A DNA stretch of 64,000 nt. Origin: CAZFOB01 sp964520325 (GTDB lineage Bacteria; Actinomycetota; JAICYB01). Location: assembly GCA_964520325.1 (NCBI GenBank), contig CAZFOB010000015.1, positions 1-64,000 on the forward strand, in the 5' to 3' direction. Made by a program: the position numbers and the translations under genes. Below are positions 7,404-15,927 of this stretch, piece after piece. Within the stretch, counting starts at the first letter, position 1; each line of letters opens with the position of its first letter. The notes under the pieces were generated by a model, which worked only from the letters and a program-made list of their open reading frames with translations, did no database searches and was not told the origin of the DNA.

Positions 7404-8054
7404 ATGGACGACTTTCACTTCCTGGACCACGAACGCGAGCAGCGGTGGGGACTGCCGGAGGCCGTGCTCGGCATCGGCAAGACCACCGAGCAGATCGCCG
7501 ACATCGTGTCGCGCCTCCGCGAAAGCAACGCCGGTCCGGTTCTCGTCACAAAGACGACGTCCGAGGCATACGAAGCGGTACTCGAGATCGCGCCGGAGGC
7601 CGAGTGGCACGCGACGGCGAAGATGATCCGCGTGGCGCGCGACCCGGTGGTCGTCGCCGGTGCCGTCGGCATCATCGCGGCCGGCACGGCCGACACTCCC
7701 GTGGCCGAGGAAGCCGCTATCACCGCGGAGTCGGCAGGGGCGACCGTCGACCGCATCTACGACGTCGGGGTCGCGGGTCTTCACCGGCTCTTCGCGCGGC
7801 TCGACCGCATCCGAGCGTGCGACGCTCTCGTGGTCGCGGCGGGGATGGAAGGTGCGCTGCCCACGGTTGTCGGTGGACTCACCGGGCTTCCCATCATCGC
7901 CGTGCCGACGTCCATCGGCTACGGGACGTCGATGGGTGGAATGGCCGCGCTGCTGGGCATGCTCAATTCCTGCACGCCGCAAGTGGTTTGCGTGAACATC
8001 GACAACGGGTTCGGCGCCGGCTTCTTCGCGGCACTCATGACGCGGAAGCACTGA
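7404..8054 (+). CDS. larB: LarB, pyridinium-3,5-biscarboxylate mononucleotide synthase
   Basis: This 216-aa protein is similar to PurE. LarB carboxylates and hydrolyses nicotinate adenine dinucleotide, the first step towards the nickel-pincer nucleotide cofactor. Family features seen are EAVLGIGKTTEQI near the start, the glycine-rich AGTADTPVAEEAA, ACDALVVAAGMEGALPTVVG and PTSIGYGTSMGGMAALLGML (AIRC-like fold). The family usually begins with DHHR-type upstream sequence; here HFLDHEREQRWGLPEAV fits. larC follows after three bases. No larE or nickel enzyme such as LarA is in the window, so later steps must be encoded elsewhere. Confidence 0.92.
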   Translation: MDDFHFLDHEREQRWGLPEAVLGIGKTTEQIADIVSRLRESNAGPVLVTKTTSEAYEAVLEIAPEAEWHATAKMIRVARDPVVVAGAVGIIAAGTADTPVAEEAAITAESAGATVDRIYDVGVAGLHRLFARLDRIRACDALVVAAGMEGALPTVVGGLTGLPIIAVPTSIGYGTSMGGMAALLGMLNSCTPQVVCVNIDNGFGAGFFAALMTRKH

Positions 8055-8057
8055 CCA

Positions 8058-9236
8058 GTGGCTCGCCTCGCGTACTTCGACCTCGCCAACGGGATCTCCG
8101 GCGACATGGCGCTTGCGAGCCTCGTTCATGCTGGAAGAAAGATCGGCATCAACGTCGAAGCTGCCGTGACCGAAGCCGTCGTCTCGTTGCCACTCGACTG
8201 CACAGTGCGCTTCGTGGACGACGAACGCGGGGGGCTCTCATGTGTGCGGGCTGAGGTGAAGACGGACGGCGCGAAGCATCAGCCCGCAGCGCTGCGTGCG
8301 GCGATCGAGAGAGCTGATGTGGCCGAGAACGCTCGAGCGAAAGCGTTAGCCGCACTCGCCGCGCTCGTGGGCGCCGAGTCGCGCGTCCACGGCACGGCTG
8401 TCGAGGACGTACATCTTCATGAGCTCGCTTCTGCCGACACCGCCGTGGATCTTCTTGGAGCGGCCGTCGGTCTGCATGCGCTCGGCGTCAACCTCGTTGC
8501 GGCGGCGGCGGTTCCCGTCGGCAGCGGCTGGATACGCGGTGAGCACGGCGAGATCCCGCTACCCGCGCCCGTCGTCCTCGAGCTCCTCAACGGTGCCGCG
8601 CTCAAGGGTGTCGACGGGGAGTTGGAGCTCGTCACTCCGTCGGGCGCGGCGATCCTCGTGGGTCACGGCGCAACCTTCTGCCCCCTCCCCGATCTCATCC
8701 TGGAAGGGGTTGGCGTCGGCGCGGGCTCGCGCATCACCGACCGGCCGAACATCTGCCGCGTGCTGGTCGGCGAGCCCGCGAGCGACGTCGGGACCCTCGA
8801 GACCTGCGTCCTGCTCGAGACGAACATCGACGACCAGACACCCGAGATGGTGGCGCATGCGCTCGAGACGCTCATGGAGCACGGTGCACTCGACTGCTGG
8901 ATCACGCCGATCGTGATGAAGAAGTCGCGTCCGGCGTTCCTTCTGTCGGTTCTCGTCAAGCCGGCGGACGAAACACTGCTCACCGAGCTCGTGTTCCGTC
9001 ACACGACAACACTCGGCGTCCGCCGTCGCACCACCTCGCGGCACAGGCTCGAGCGTGACCACATAGAGGTCACCGTGCGGGGCCGGACGGTACGGGTGAA
9101 GGTGGGACGCCTCGGCGGCGAGGTCGTGAACCTGTCGCCCGAGTTCGCCGATTGCGCTGCAGCAGCCGACGCGCTCGGCATCCCGCTCAAGGTGCTTGTC
9201 GACGAGGCGCTGTCGGCTGCCCGCGCCAGCGTCTAA
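8058..9236 (+). CDS. larC: LarC, nickel insertion protein for the NPN cofactor
   Basis: This 392-aa protein starts at GTG 8058, three bases after larB, and inserts Ni into the pyridinium dithiocarboxylate mononucleotide made by LarB and LarE. It shows YFDLANGISGDM (N-terminal LarC signature; the more common form is DCFSGISGDM), VHGTAVEDVHLHELASADT with His/Glu candidates for metal binding, LVTPSGAAIL and ETNIDDQTPEMVAH. Unlike Lactobacillus larC, which needs a ribosomal frameshift to make the full protein, this gene is one continuous frame. The terminator before the LLM oxidoreductase gene is not obvious. Confidence 0.93.
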   Translation: MARLAYFDLANGISGDMALASLVHAGRKIGINVEAAVTEAVVSLPLDCTVRFVDDERGGLSCVRAEVKTDGAKHQPAALRAAIERADVAENARAKALAALAALVGAESRVHGTAVEDVHLHELASADTAVDLLGAAVGLHALGVNLVAAAAVPVGSGWIRGEHGEIPLPAPVVLELLNGAALKGVDGELELVTPSGAAILVGHGATFCPLPDLILEGVGVGAGSRITDRPNICRVLVGEPASDVGTLETCVLLETNIDDQTPEMVAHALETLMEHGALDCWITPIVMKKSRPAFLLSVLVKPADETLLTELVFRHTTTLGVRRRTTSRHRLERDHIEVTVRGRTVRVKVGRLGGEVVNLSPEFADCAAAADALGIPLKVLVDEALSAARASV

Positions 9237-9318
9237 GAGTCCTTCCGTCCCGGTCCTCCCCAAGCGCCGCCGCACACCCCCGTCTTAGACTTCGACTCCG
9301 CGCGAGGGAGGGTGCCCC

Positions 9319-10176
9319 ATGGTGAAGTTCGGTCTCCAGATCCCGTGGTTCAGCTGGCCGGGGGCCCCCGACAATCAAGGTCAGGTGCTGGCCGACGTCG
9401 CTCGAACGGCAGAGGACGCCGGCTTCTCCTCTCTTTGGGTGATGGATCACTTCTTCCAGCTCGAGATGATCGGCCCTGCCGAGATGGACATGCTCGAGGG
9501 CTACACCACCCTCGGTTACCTCGCCGGCGTGACGGAGCGCATCCGACTCGGCACCCTCGTGACTGGTGTGACCTACCGGCACCCGGCGATCCTCGCCAAA
9601 CAAGTGACCACCCTCGACGTGCTATCCGGCGGACGAGCGTGGCTCGGCATCGGCGCTGCGTGGTTCGATCGCGAACACGACGGACTCGGGGTGCCGTTCC
9701 CACCGCTGTCGGAGCGCTTCGAGCGCCTGGAAGAGGCCGTCCAGATCGCCATGCAGATGTGGTCGGACGACAACGGTCCCTACGACGGGAAGCACTACAC
9801 GCTCAAGGAAACGATCTGCGTGCCGCAACCACTCTCGCGCCCACGGCCCCCGATCATGATCGGAGGCGGTGGCGAGAAAAAGACGCTGCGCCTGGTAGCC
9901 AAGTACGCCGACGCCTGCAACGTCTTCGGAGGCCCGACGGACATCACCCACAAGTTCGACGTCATCAAGCGACATTGCGAGGACGTCGGTCGCGACTACG
10001 ACGAGATCGAGCGCTCGGTCATGACGATCGTGCCTCCCGGAGACGCCGCGATCGCACCCGCGAAAGCCCTGATCGACGCCGGGGCCCAGCACGTGATCTT
10101 CTCGGGCCTGCCCGTCCACGATCTGGGTGCGGTCGCCGGCTTCTCGGAGGTCTTCAAAGCTCTCGACTCGGACTGA
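9319..10176 (+). CDS. LLM-class F420-dependent oxidoreductase
   Basis: This 285-aa luciferase-like monooxygenase fold protein has an ATG with GAGGGAGGG upstream (9303-9311). The TIM-barrel motifs of the F420-dependent group are visible: GLQIPWFSW, AGFSSLWVMDHFFQL, RIRLGTLVTGVTYRHPA, LDVLSGGRAWLGIGAAWF and RPPIMIGGGGEKKTLRLVA. These enzymes pass hydride between F420 and varied small molecules; the substrate cannot be told from sequence. The protein is soluble, has no signal peptide and appears to be a single-gene unit. Cofactor F420 is common in actinobacteria, which fits the rest of the window. Confidence 0.88.
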   Translation: MVKFGLQIPWFSWPGAPDNQGQVLADVARTAEDAGFSSLWVMDHFFQLEMIGPAEMDMLEGYTTLGYLAGVTERIRLGTLVTGVTYRHPAILAKQVTTLDVLSGGRAWLGIGAAWFDREHDGLGVPFPPLSERFERLEEAVQIAMQMWSDDNGPYDGKHYTLKETICVPQPLSRPRPPIMIGGGGEKKTLRLVAKYADACNVFGGPTDITHKFDVIKRHCEDVGRDYDEIERSVMTIVPPGDAAIAPAKALIDAGAQHVIFSGLPVHDLGAVAGFSEVFKALDSD

Positions 10177-10255
10177 GCCTGTTCGAAGAGAGTCGCGCAG
10201 CGCCGGAGGACAACCGCGGCGTGGGGGGATCAGAGGGCGTTACATTGGACGCCCG

Positions 10256-10339
10256 GCGGGTGTGCTGGAATTGGCAGACAGGCACGGTTCAGGTCCGTGT
10301 GTCCGAAAGGGCGTGGAGGTTCGAGTCCTCTCACCCGCA
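10256..10339 (+). tRNA. leuT: tRNA-Leu (CAG)
   Basis: This 84-nt class II tRNA has acceptor GCGGGTG/CACCCGC, anticodon loop TTCAGGT (CAG), a variable arm TGTCCGAAAGGGCGT and T-loop GGTTCGAGTCC. Discriminator A, and CCA is not encoded. A tRNA-Leu(CAG) directly upstream of fhaA is also found in mycobacteria, so this is conserved synteny. Confidence 0.95.
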
Positions 10340-10421
10340 CGCGGTTTCGTCGTGTGACGCTGCGGTAGAACCCGGTTTCCGATCGGCTCGCGGCGGGCAC
10401 GATTGGCCTGGTAGCGACCCA

Positions 10422-10427
10422 TATACT
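10422..10427 (+). promoter_or_regulatory. Candidate -10 element for the fhaA operon
   Basis: TATACT lies 35 bases before the GTG of fhaA in the 123-bp gap after tRNA-Leu. No good -35 hexamer stands 16-18 bases upstream, so the assignment is tentative. It would drive fhaA-fhaB-pstP-rodA-pbpA-pknB. Confidence 0.35.
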
Positions 10428-10462
10428 GTCGTACGCTCATCCGCCCCCGCACTCGAGGTCCT

Positions 10463-11233
10463 GTGAGCCTGATCGGCCAGTTCGAAGAGCGTCTGGAGCG
10501 CGCCGTGGACGGATTCTTCGCACGACTGTTCAAGTCGGGCGTGCATCCCGTTGAGATCGGCAAGCGTCTCTTGCGAGTCATGGAGGACGGCAAGACCGTC
10601 GCACTTCGTCGTACCTACGTTCCGAACATGTATCGGATCACGGTCGGAGTGCAGGACTACGAGCGTCTCTCGCAGCTCGAGGGCAAGCTCGTCGAGGAGC
10701 TCGAGATCTTCGTCGGCGAGGCGGCTCGGCAACGCCAGTGGAGCCTGCCCGACTCCCCACGGGTCGAGTTCGCGACTGACGCCAAGCTCTCAGCTGGTGA
10801 ATTCCGAATCACGGCCGAGGCCGTGGCGCTCCGAGCCGAGCGCGACCGCCCCGCGTCCTCGATCGACCCGGCTGCTTCTCCGGCGGTTCCCGAAAGAACG
10901 GCTCCTCCGCCCCGTGAGAGCGGACGAGCGAGCCTGGTTGTCCTGCAGGACGATCAACCGGTGAAGACTTTAGAGATCGAACGTCGCATCAGGATCGGGC
11001 GCCAAGCCGACAACGATCTCGTCATCGTTGATCCTGGCGTCTCACGCCACCACGCCGAGATCATCAACGAGAGCGGCACATGCACGCTGCACGATCTCGG
11101 GTCGACCAACGGCACCTACGTCAACGGCACGGTCACAACCGAGCATGCATTGCGCGACGGTGATCGAGTCTTGATCGGCTCCACTGTGGTGGAATTCCGG
11201 CGCGGTCGGCTTCCGGAACGTCGGCCGCGGTGA
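10463..11233 (+). CDS. fhaA: FhaA, FHA-domain regulator of wall synthesis
   Basis: This 256-aa protein starts at GTG 10463. Residues 1-120 form the DUF3662/FhaA N-terminal domain (LIGQFEERLERAVDGFF, VHPVEIGKRLLRVMED, YVPNMYRI). A Pro/Arg linker leads to a C-terminal FHA domain with IRIGRQADNDLVI, SRHHAEI and LGSTNGTYVNG, all phosphothreonine-binding residues intact. In mycobacteria FhaA binds the phosphorylated MviN/MurJ pseudokinase domain and CwlM, restraining lipid II flux. Both partners' homologues occur in this window (60859-62106 and 56495-57553). First gene of the six-gene PknB operon. Confidence 0.95.
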   Translation: MSLIGQFEERLERAVDGFFARLFKSGVHPVEIGKRLLRVMEDGKTVALRRTYVPNMYRITVGVQDYERLSQLEGKLVEELEIFVGEAARQRQWSLPDSPRVEFATDAKLSAGEFRITAEAVALRAERDRPASSIDPAASPAVPERTAPPPRESGRASLVVLQDDQPVKTLEIERRIRIGRQADNDLVIVDPGVSRHHAEIINESGTCTLHDLGSTNGTYVNGTVTTEHALRDGDRVLIGSTVVEFRRGRLPERRPR

Positions 11234-11244
11234 AGGGCTAACCC

Positions 11245-11685
11245 TTGGCAGAACTTCTGACCGGCCCCTTGGGCAAGGTCGTGCTCCTCGGCACGATGTA
11301 CCTGCTCCTTGCGGTGGTCGTGTGGATGGAAGCCCGCGAGCTCGCCCACGCGACCACTCGGCGCATATCGCCCATCGCCCCCGTACGCGGGCGTCGCCAG
11401 CCGTCCCGCCTGGTCAAGACAGAAGGATCGGGGCCGGAGAGCGTCGATCTCGTCCCGCCGGAAACATTGATCGGACGCGACGTCGCGTGTCATGTCACGA
11501 TCGTCGATTCTTCGGTGTCGCATCGCCACGCGCGCGTGTACCACTCGGACGGGGAATGGCACGTCGAAGATCTCGGATCGACCAATGGAACATTCGTGAA
11601 CGACCGTCCGTTAACTCGCCCCGTGATCCTGCGACCCGGCGACAAGATCGCTATCGGACGTTCGACGCTCGAGGCGCGCGCCTAG
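11245..11685 (+). CDS. fhaB: FhaB (FipA-like), membrane-anchored FHA protein
   Basis: This 146-aa protein begins at TTG 11245 with GAAGGG eleven bases back. One transmembrane helix lies at residues 11-27 (VVLLGTMYLLLAVVVWM), then a basic linker, then an FHA domain with LIGRDVACHVTI, SVSHRHARVY and DLGSTNGTFVNDRPL. In mycobacteria the orthologue binds phosphorylated FtsZ/FtsQ and supports septation. The gap to fhaA is 11 bases and to pstP three bases, consistent with one transcript. Confidence 0.93.
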   Translation: MAELLTGPLGKVVLLGTMYLLLAVVVWMEARELAHATTRRISPIAPVRGRRQPSRLVKTEGSGPESVDLVPPETLIGRDVACHVTIVDSSVSHRHARVYHSDGEWHVEDLGSTNGTFVNDRPLTRPVILRPGDKIAIGRSTLEARA

Positions 11686-11688
11686 CCC

Positions 11689-12921
11689 ATGGACCTGCGC
11701 ATCGCGTACGCGACTGACATCGGGCGCAACCCGCACCGCGACATGAACGAGGACTCGGTCCTTTTCGACGAGCTTCCCCTCGTCGCGGTCGCGGACGGCA
11801 TGGGTGGCCACGAAGCGGGCGAGGTTGCCTCCAACCTTGCCGTCGAAACCTTGCGGACGTGGAAGCCGCGTCTCGAGGGCACCTCCGGCGCCGTTGCCGC
11901 CGAGCTGCTGAAAGAAGCGTTCGTCGAGATCAATCGTGAGGTCTTCGCCAAAGGCGCATCCGATGAAGCACTCACCGGCATGGGGACCACGCTCACCGCG
12001 GGCTGGATCACCGATGACAGCGTGACGTTCGCCCACGTCGGCGACAGCCGGTTGTACATGCTCCGGGGGACGAATCTGAAGCAGCTGACCGAAGACCAAA
12101 CCGTCGCCCAAGAGCTGGTTCGGCGCGGGCGCCTCCGTGAGGATGAGCTCGAGTCGAGCCCGCAGCGTCACTACCTGCTCCAAGCCATCGGGGTGGAAGG
12201 CGAACTCGATATCGCTACATCGACGGTGAAGCTCCGGCCGGCAGATCGTCTGATCTTCGCGTCCGACGGCTTGTACGGCATGCTCCAGGATCCCGAGCAG
12301 ATCAAGCAGATCCTCCTCGGTCACCCAGAATCCCAGGCCGCGTGCGAAGCCCTGATCGAGGCCGCGAACGCCGCCGGGGGCCAGGACAACATCTCAGTGC
12401 TCATCGTCGACGTGCCCGGCGATCCATCCGTCGCGCTCGACGAGGACGACGACGAGATCGACGGCGACGACACGGTCGTTGCTTCAGGCGTGCAGTCCGC
12501 GCCCACGTCTCGGCGCTCGGCTCGCCGGTGGATCGTGCTCGCTGCGGCGGCCGCGCTCCTCGCGGCGATGGCGGTCGTCTTCGTTCTGCGTCCGGCGACG
12601 CGATCGCTGGTCGTGGCAACTCGGGCCGACGATGTCGTCGTCCTCGAAGGACGACCCGGACGCAGCGGTACCGATCGCGCCAGTGGCGAGGTGGTCCACA
12701 CCTTCCAGGACGAACGCGTCGACGACTTCCCGACCACTGTGCAGCGGGACCTTCGGTCGGGCATCGAGGTGGAGTCGCTCGCAGAAGCCAGGGCCGTCGT
12801 CGAACAACTCCCGCGCAAGCTCGGCCCGATCGACACTCCGACGCCTGAACCAAGTACTCCGCTGAGCCCAGAGCCGAGCAAGAGCCCGGCCCCAAGCCCC
12901 GAAGCGACGACGAAACCGTGA
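11689..12921 (+). CDS. pstP: PstP, membrane Ser/Thr protein phosphatase (PP2C)
   Basis: This 410-aa enzyme dephosphorylates PknB and its targets. The cytoplasmic PP2C domain (1-243) contains the metal-binding acidic motifs HRDMNEDSV, VAVADGMGGHEAGEVAS, HVGDSRLYMLR, ASDGLYGML and GGQDNISVLIVD. An acidic linker (DEDDDEIDGDD) precedes one transmembrane helix (281-300) and an extracellular domain ending in a Pro/Ser/Thr tail. The domain order is as in mycobacterial PstP. It overlaps rodA by four bases (GTGA at 12918-12921). Confidence 0.96.
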   Translation: MDLRIAYATDIGRNPHRDMNEDSVLFDELPLVAVADGMGGHEAGEVASNLAVETLRTWKPRLEGTSGAVAAELLKEAFVEINREVFAKGASDEALTGMGTTLTAGWITDDSVTFAHVGDSRLYMLRGTNLKQLTEDQTVAQELVRRGRLREDELESSPQRHYLLQAIGVEGELDIATSTVKLRPADRLIFASDGLYGMLQDPEQIKQILLGHPESQAACEALIEAANAAGGQDNISVLIVDVPGDPSVALDEDDDEIDGDDTVVASGVQSAPTSRRSARRWIVLAAAAALLAAMAVVFVLRPATRSLVVATRADDVVVLEGRPGRSGTDRASGEVVHTFQDERVDDFPTTVQRDLRSGIEVESLAEARAVVEQLPRKLGPIDTPTPEPSTPLSPEPSKSPAPSPEATTKP

Positions 12922-14246
12922 AGCATCCGCGTGGACGTGAGCTCTTCCTCCTCTGCGCGGCCGCAAGCGTCTTCGCGATCGGCTGGGTCCAACTCGGCTC
13001 CGACCTCACGATCCCATTCCTCGGTTTCGTGTGTGCGTTCGGGGCGATGCACATCGGGATGCGAGCATGGGCGCCGACAGCCGATCCGGTCGCGCTGCCG
13101 GTGGCAGCGTTCCTCGTCGCGATGGGCACGATGCAGCTCGCATCGATCGACCGCCTGCAGTCGCTGGTCGACAGCGACTGGAAATCCCTCGCACCGACTC
13201 AGACGGGCTGGCTCGCGCTCGGTGCCGCTGTGTTCCTCGTCACCGTCTACGTTTTCCGCAATGGACTCGGCCCGGCGTGGCGCGTCCGCTACACCCTGGC
13301 GCTCATCGGTCTGACCGCAATGCTCGCTCCGCTCCTCCCGGGCATCGGCCACACGGTGAACGGTGCGAGGCTGTGGCTCAAGGTCGGCCCGCTCACGTTT
13401 CAGCCGGCCGAAGCGACGAAAGTGCTCCTCGTGCTCTTCCTGGCCGCGTACCTTTCCGAGCGGCGGGAGTTGCTCGGCATCGCTGCGGGACGCCGGTTCG
13501 GGCCGTTCACGCTTCCCGACCCCCGCTTCGTCGCTCCGCTCGCCGGAATCATCGGCCTGGCGCTGCTCGTCTTCGTCCGTCAGAACGACCTGGGTTCGTC
13601 CCTGCTGTTCTTCTTGACCTTCCTCGCGATCCTGTGGATCGCAACAGGACGCGCCTACTACCCCGTGATCGGGATCCTGCTCTTCGCCGTCGGTGTCTAC
13701 GTCGCGCTCCAGACGTTCGGGCACGTCCAGGGCCGCTTCGACGCATGGCTCCATCCATTCAATGACCCGGCGGATTCGGGATATCAACTGATCCAAGGTC
13801 AGTACGCACTCGCTGAAGGCGGTTTGGCCGGGATGGGTCTGGCAGGCGCGGACACCCAGCCTCACCTCATCCCGGTGGGCTCGACCGACATGATCCTCGC
13901 TGCGATCGGACACACGATGGGCCTCGCCGGTGTCCTCGCAGTGGTCATGGCGTTCGTCGTCCTGCTCACTCGGGCGTTCTACATCGCGCTGCGTTCGCGC
14001 TCCGACCTGCACTCACTCGCCGCGGCCGGGTTCGGCATCGTGCTCGGTGTGCAGACCGCGATCATCGCGGGGGGCGTTCTTCGCGTGCTCCCTCTCACCG
14101 GCGTCACCCTCCCCTTCGTCTCGTACGGAGGCTCGAGTCTCGTTTCGAACTTCGCGATCCTCGGCTGCCTGTTAGCAGTGTCCAACGCCGAGTCGACGAC
14201 GATCTCGCCCGACCTCGATGAGGCGGAAGCAGTCGGCTATGGATAG
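12918..14246 (+). CDS. rodA: RodA/FtsW-type SEDS peptidoglycan polymerase
   Basis: This 442-aa SEDS protein has about ten to twelve transmembrane helices. Family signatures are GHTVNGARLWLKVGPLTFQP, the catalytic-loop region RQNDLGSSLLFFLTFLAIL and GVTLPFVSYGGSSLVSNF near the C-terminus. It polymerises lipid II into glycan strands together with the PBP encoded next. It starts at GTG 12918 inside the pstP stop and overlaps pbpA. Position in the pknB cluster points to RodA (elongation) rather than FtsW, which in actinobacteria lies in the dcw cluster. Confidence 0.94.
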   Translation: MKHPRGRELFLLCAAASVFAIGWVQLGSDLTIPFLGFVCAFGAMHIGMRAWAPTADPVALPVAAFLVAMGTMQLASIDRLQSLVDSDWKSLAPTQTGWLALGAAVFLVTVYVFRNGLGPAWRVRYTLALIGLTAMLAPLLPGIGHTVNGARLWLKVGPLTFQPAEATKVLLVLFLAAYLSERRELLGIAAGRRFGPFTLPDPRFVAPLAGIIGLALLVFVRQNDLGSSLLFFLTFLAILWIATGRAYYPVIGILLFAVGVYVALQTFGHVQGRFDAWLHPFNDPADSGYQLIQGQYALAEGGLAGMGLAGADTQPHLIPVGSTDMILAAIGHTMGLAGVLAVVMAFVVLLTRAFYIALRSRSDLHSLAAAGFGIVLGVQTAIIAGGVLRVLPLTGVTLPFVSYGGSSLVSNFAILGCLLAVSNAESTTISPDLDEAEAVGYG

Positions 14247-15927
14247 GCGGATCCGGCAGATCGCCGGCCTCATCACGCTTCTGCTGCTGGCCGTGGCCGG
14301 CAGCGCCGGCTGGGTGCAGGGCATCCGAGCCGAGCAGATCGCCGCGCACGAACCGGTCACTGCGGAAGGCGAGCGAGCACGCAACCGTTTCCGGATCTTC
14401 CAGGAGTGCCGTTGGCGCCGAGGCGACATCCTCTCCATCGACGGCCAACCACTCGCCGAAGCGGTCGAGGCCAAGGATGGCCGCCGGTGTCTCTATGAAC
14501 GAAGCTATCCACTCGAAGAGCTCGCGCCGCACGTTGTCGGACAGTGGTCTTTGCATTTCGGCAAGAGCGGACTCGAGTCTGCGTACAACACGGATCTCGT
14601 CGGCGAACCAGTGGCTGCCACAAGCCTCAGCGATCTGCTGGAGACACGTCCGCGCGTCGGGAACACGCTGATCTCGACGATCGATACTCGGCTGCAGAAG
14701 GAAGCGCTGAGGGCGCTCAACGGACGCCGAGGTGGCATCGTCGCGCTCAATCCGAAGACCGGTGCCGTCTATGTCGCGGCATCCAACCCGAGTTACGATC
14801 CCAATCCGCTTGCGTCCAACAACCGCGAGGAAGCCGAAGCGGCCAGGTGTGAGCTCGGCATCGGGTTCGAGCGGCTCTCAGACGGCGCACTCAAGAAGAA
14901 CGCCGACGGCAGCAACGTTGTGTGCGACAACCCCGCTGCACCGCTGCTCTCCGTCGCACTGCAGGCCCGACGTCCTCCGGGATCGACATTCAAGGTCGTC
15001 ACAGCCGCAGCGGCGCTCGAGTCGGGGAAGTACACCCCCGATACGGGGACGCGCGGCGGAGCGTCCTACGTTCCGCCCGGAGAATCTCAACGCAACTCCA
15101 TCGGCAACTACGGTGGCGGAGCGTGCGGCGGCACACTCGCCAATGCGCTACGCGTCTCGTGCAACACCTCGTTCGCACAGATCGCAGTCGACATCGGAGC
15201 CGACCAGCTCTACAAGACCGCACAAGCGATGGGTTTCGACCAGCTCGGAGGCGAAGCCTTCAAGGGATGCGAGGGCGACCCGACCTCCGACATCTCGCAG
15301 ACGCGCACCGGTTGTCTTCCGCGAGAGCTCGTCCGCGCGGATGGAACGTCTGAGAAGCTCTCAACGCCGGCATTCCGGGCGCGAGCCGGTTTCGGTCAGT
15401 GGGTGATCCAGGCCTCGCCGTTCGGCATGGCCCAAGCGGCGGCCACTGTCGCCAACGGTGGTTTCGTTCCGAAGCCGCGCTTCGCCGAGCGAGTGATCGA
15501 CCGTCGCGGCGAAGTCGTGCGTGAGATCCGCACAGGCATCGGCGCGTCGGCGATCTCGCCCGAAGCTGCAAGTCAGCTCGCGCAGATGATGCGTGGGGTG
15601 GTCAGCGGGGGCACGGCCTCGAGCGCCTTCAGTGGCTTCCGCGTTCCCGCGGCCGGCAAGACCGGCACCGCCGAGCAGCCGACGTGCGCGAAGGACGAGG
15701 CCGCTATCTTCGGGCCCGGCTGCGCTCGCCTCGCGCACGCGTGGTTTATAGCGTTCGCCCCCGTCGAAGACCCAGCGATCGCGATCGCGGTGCTCATCGA
15801 ACGGGGGGGTGGCGTGAGCCAGGCCACCGGAGGACGAGTGGCCGCGCCCGTAGCTCGACAGGTCATGGAGACGTTCTTCAAGTTGTACCCAACCGCCGCA
15901 GCCGGCGGAGGACAGCGAGACCGATGA
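14239..15927 (+). CDS. pbpA: PbpA, class B penicillin-binding protein
   Basis: This is a 562-aa transpeptidase if started at ATG 14239 (MDRRIRQ), with GAGGCGG at 14219-14225; a further ATG at 14218 would add seven residues. There is one N-terminal signal anchor (QIAGLITLLLLAVAGSAGW), a dimerisation domain, then the transpeptidase domain with SXXK in PPGSTFKVVTAAAALE, SXN in VSCNTSFAQ and KTG in PAAGKTGTAEQP. It cross-links the glycan made by RodA. It overlaps rodA by eight bases and pknB by four (ATGA at 15924-15927). Confidence 0.95.
   Translation: MDRRIRQIAGLITLLLLAVAGSAGWVQGIRAEQIAAHEPVTAEGERARNRFRIFQECRWRRGDILSIDGQPLAEAVEAKDGRRCLYERSYPLEELAPHVVGQWSLHFGKSGLESAYNTDLVGEPVAATSLSDLLETRPRVGNTLISTIDTRLQKEALRALNGRRGGIVALNPKTGAVYVAASNPSYDPNPLASNNREEAEAARCELGIGFERLSDGALKKNADGSNVVCDNPAAPLLSVALQARRPPGSTFKVVTAAAALESGKYTPDTGTRGGASYVPPGESQRNSIGNYGGGACGGTLANALRVSCNTSFAQIAVDIGADQLYKTAQAMGFDQLGGEAFKGCEGDPTSDISQTRTGCLPRELVRADGTSEKLSTPAFRARAGFGQWVIQASPFGMAQAAATVANGGFVPKPRFAERVIDRRGEVVREIRTGIGASAISPEAASQLAQMMRGVVSGGTASSAFSGFRVPAAGKTGTAEQPTCAKDEAAIFGPGCARLAHAWFIAFAPVEDPAIAIAVLIERGGGVSQATGGRVAAPVARQVMETFFKLYPTAAAGGGQRDR

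Noticed and set aside
12321..14012. Long antisense frame (563 codons) opposite pstP and rodA
   Set aside because: It mirrors two well-supported genes; the product is Arg/Glu/His-rich with no family signature, typical of GC-rich antisense.
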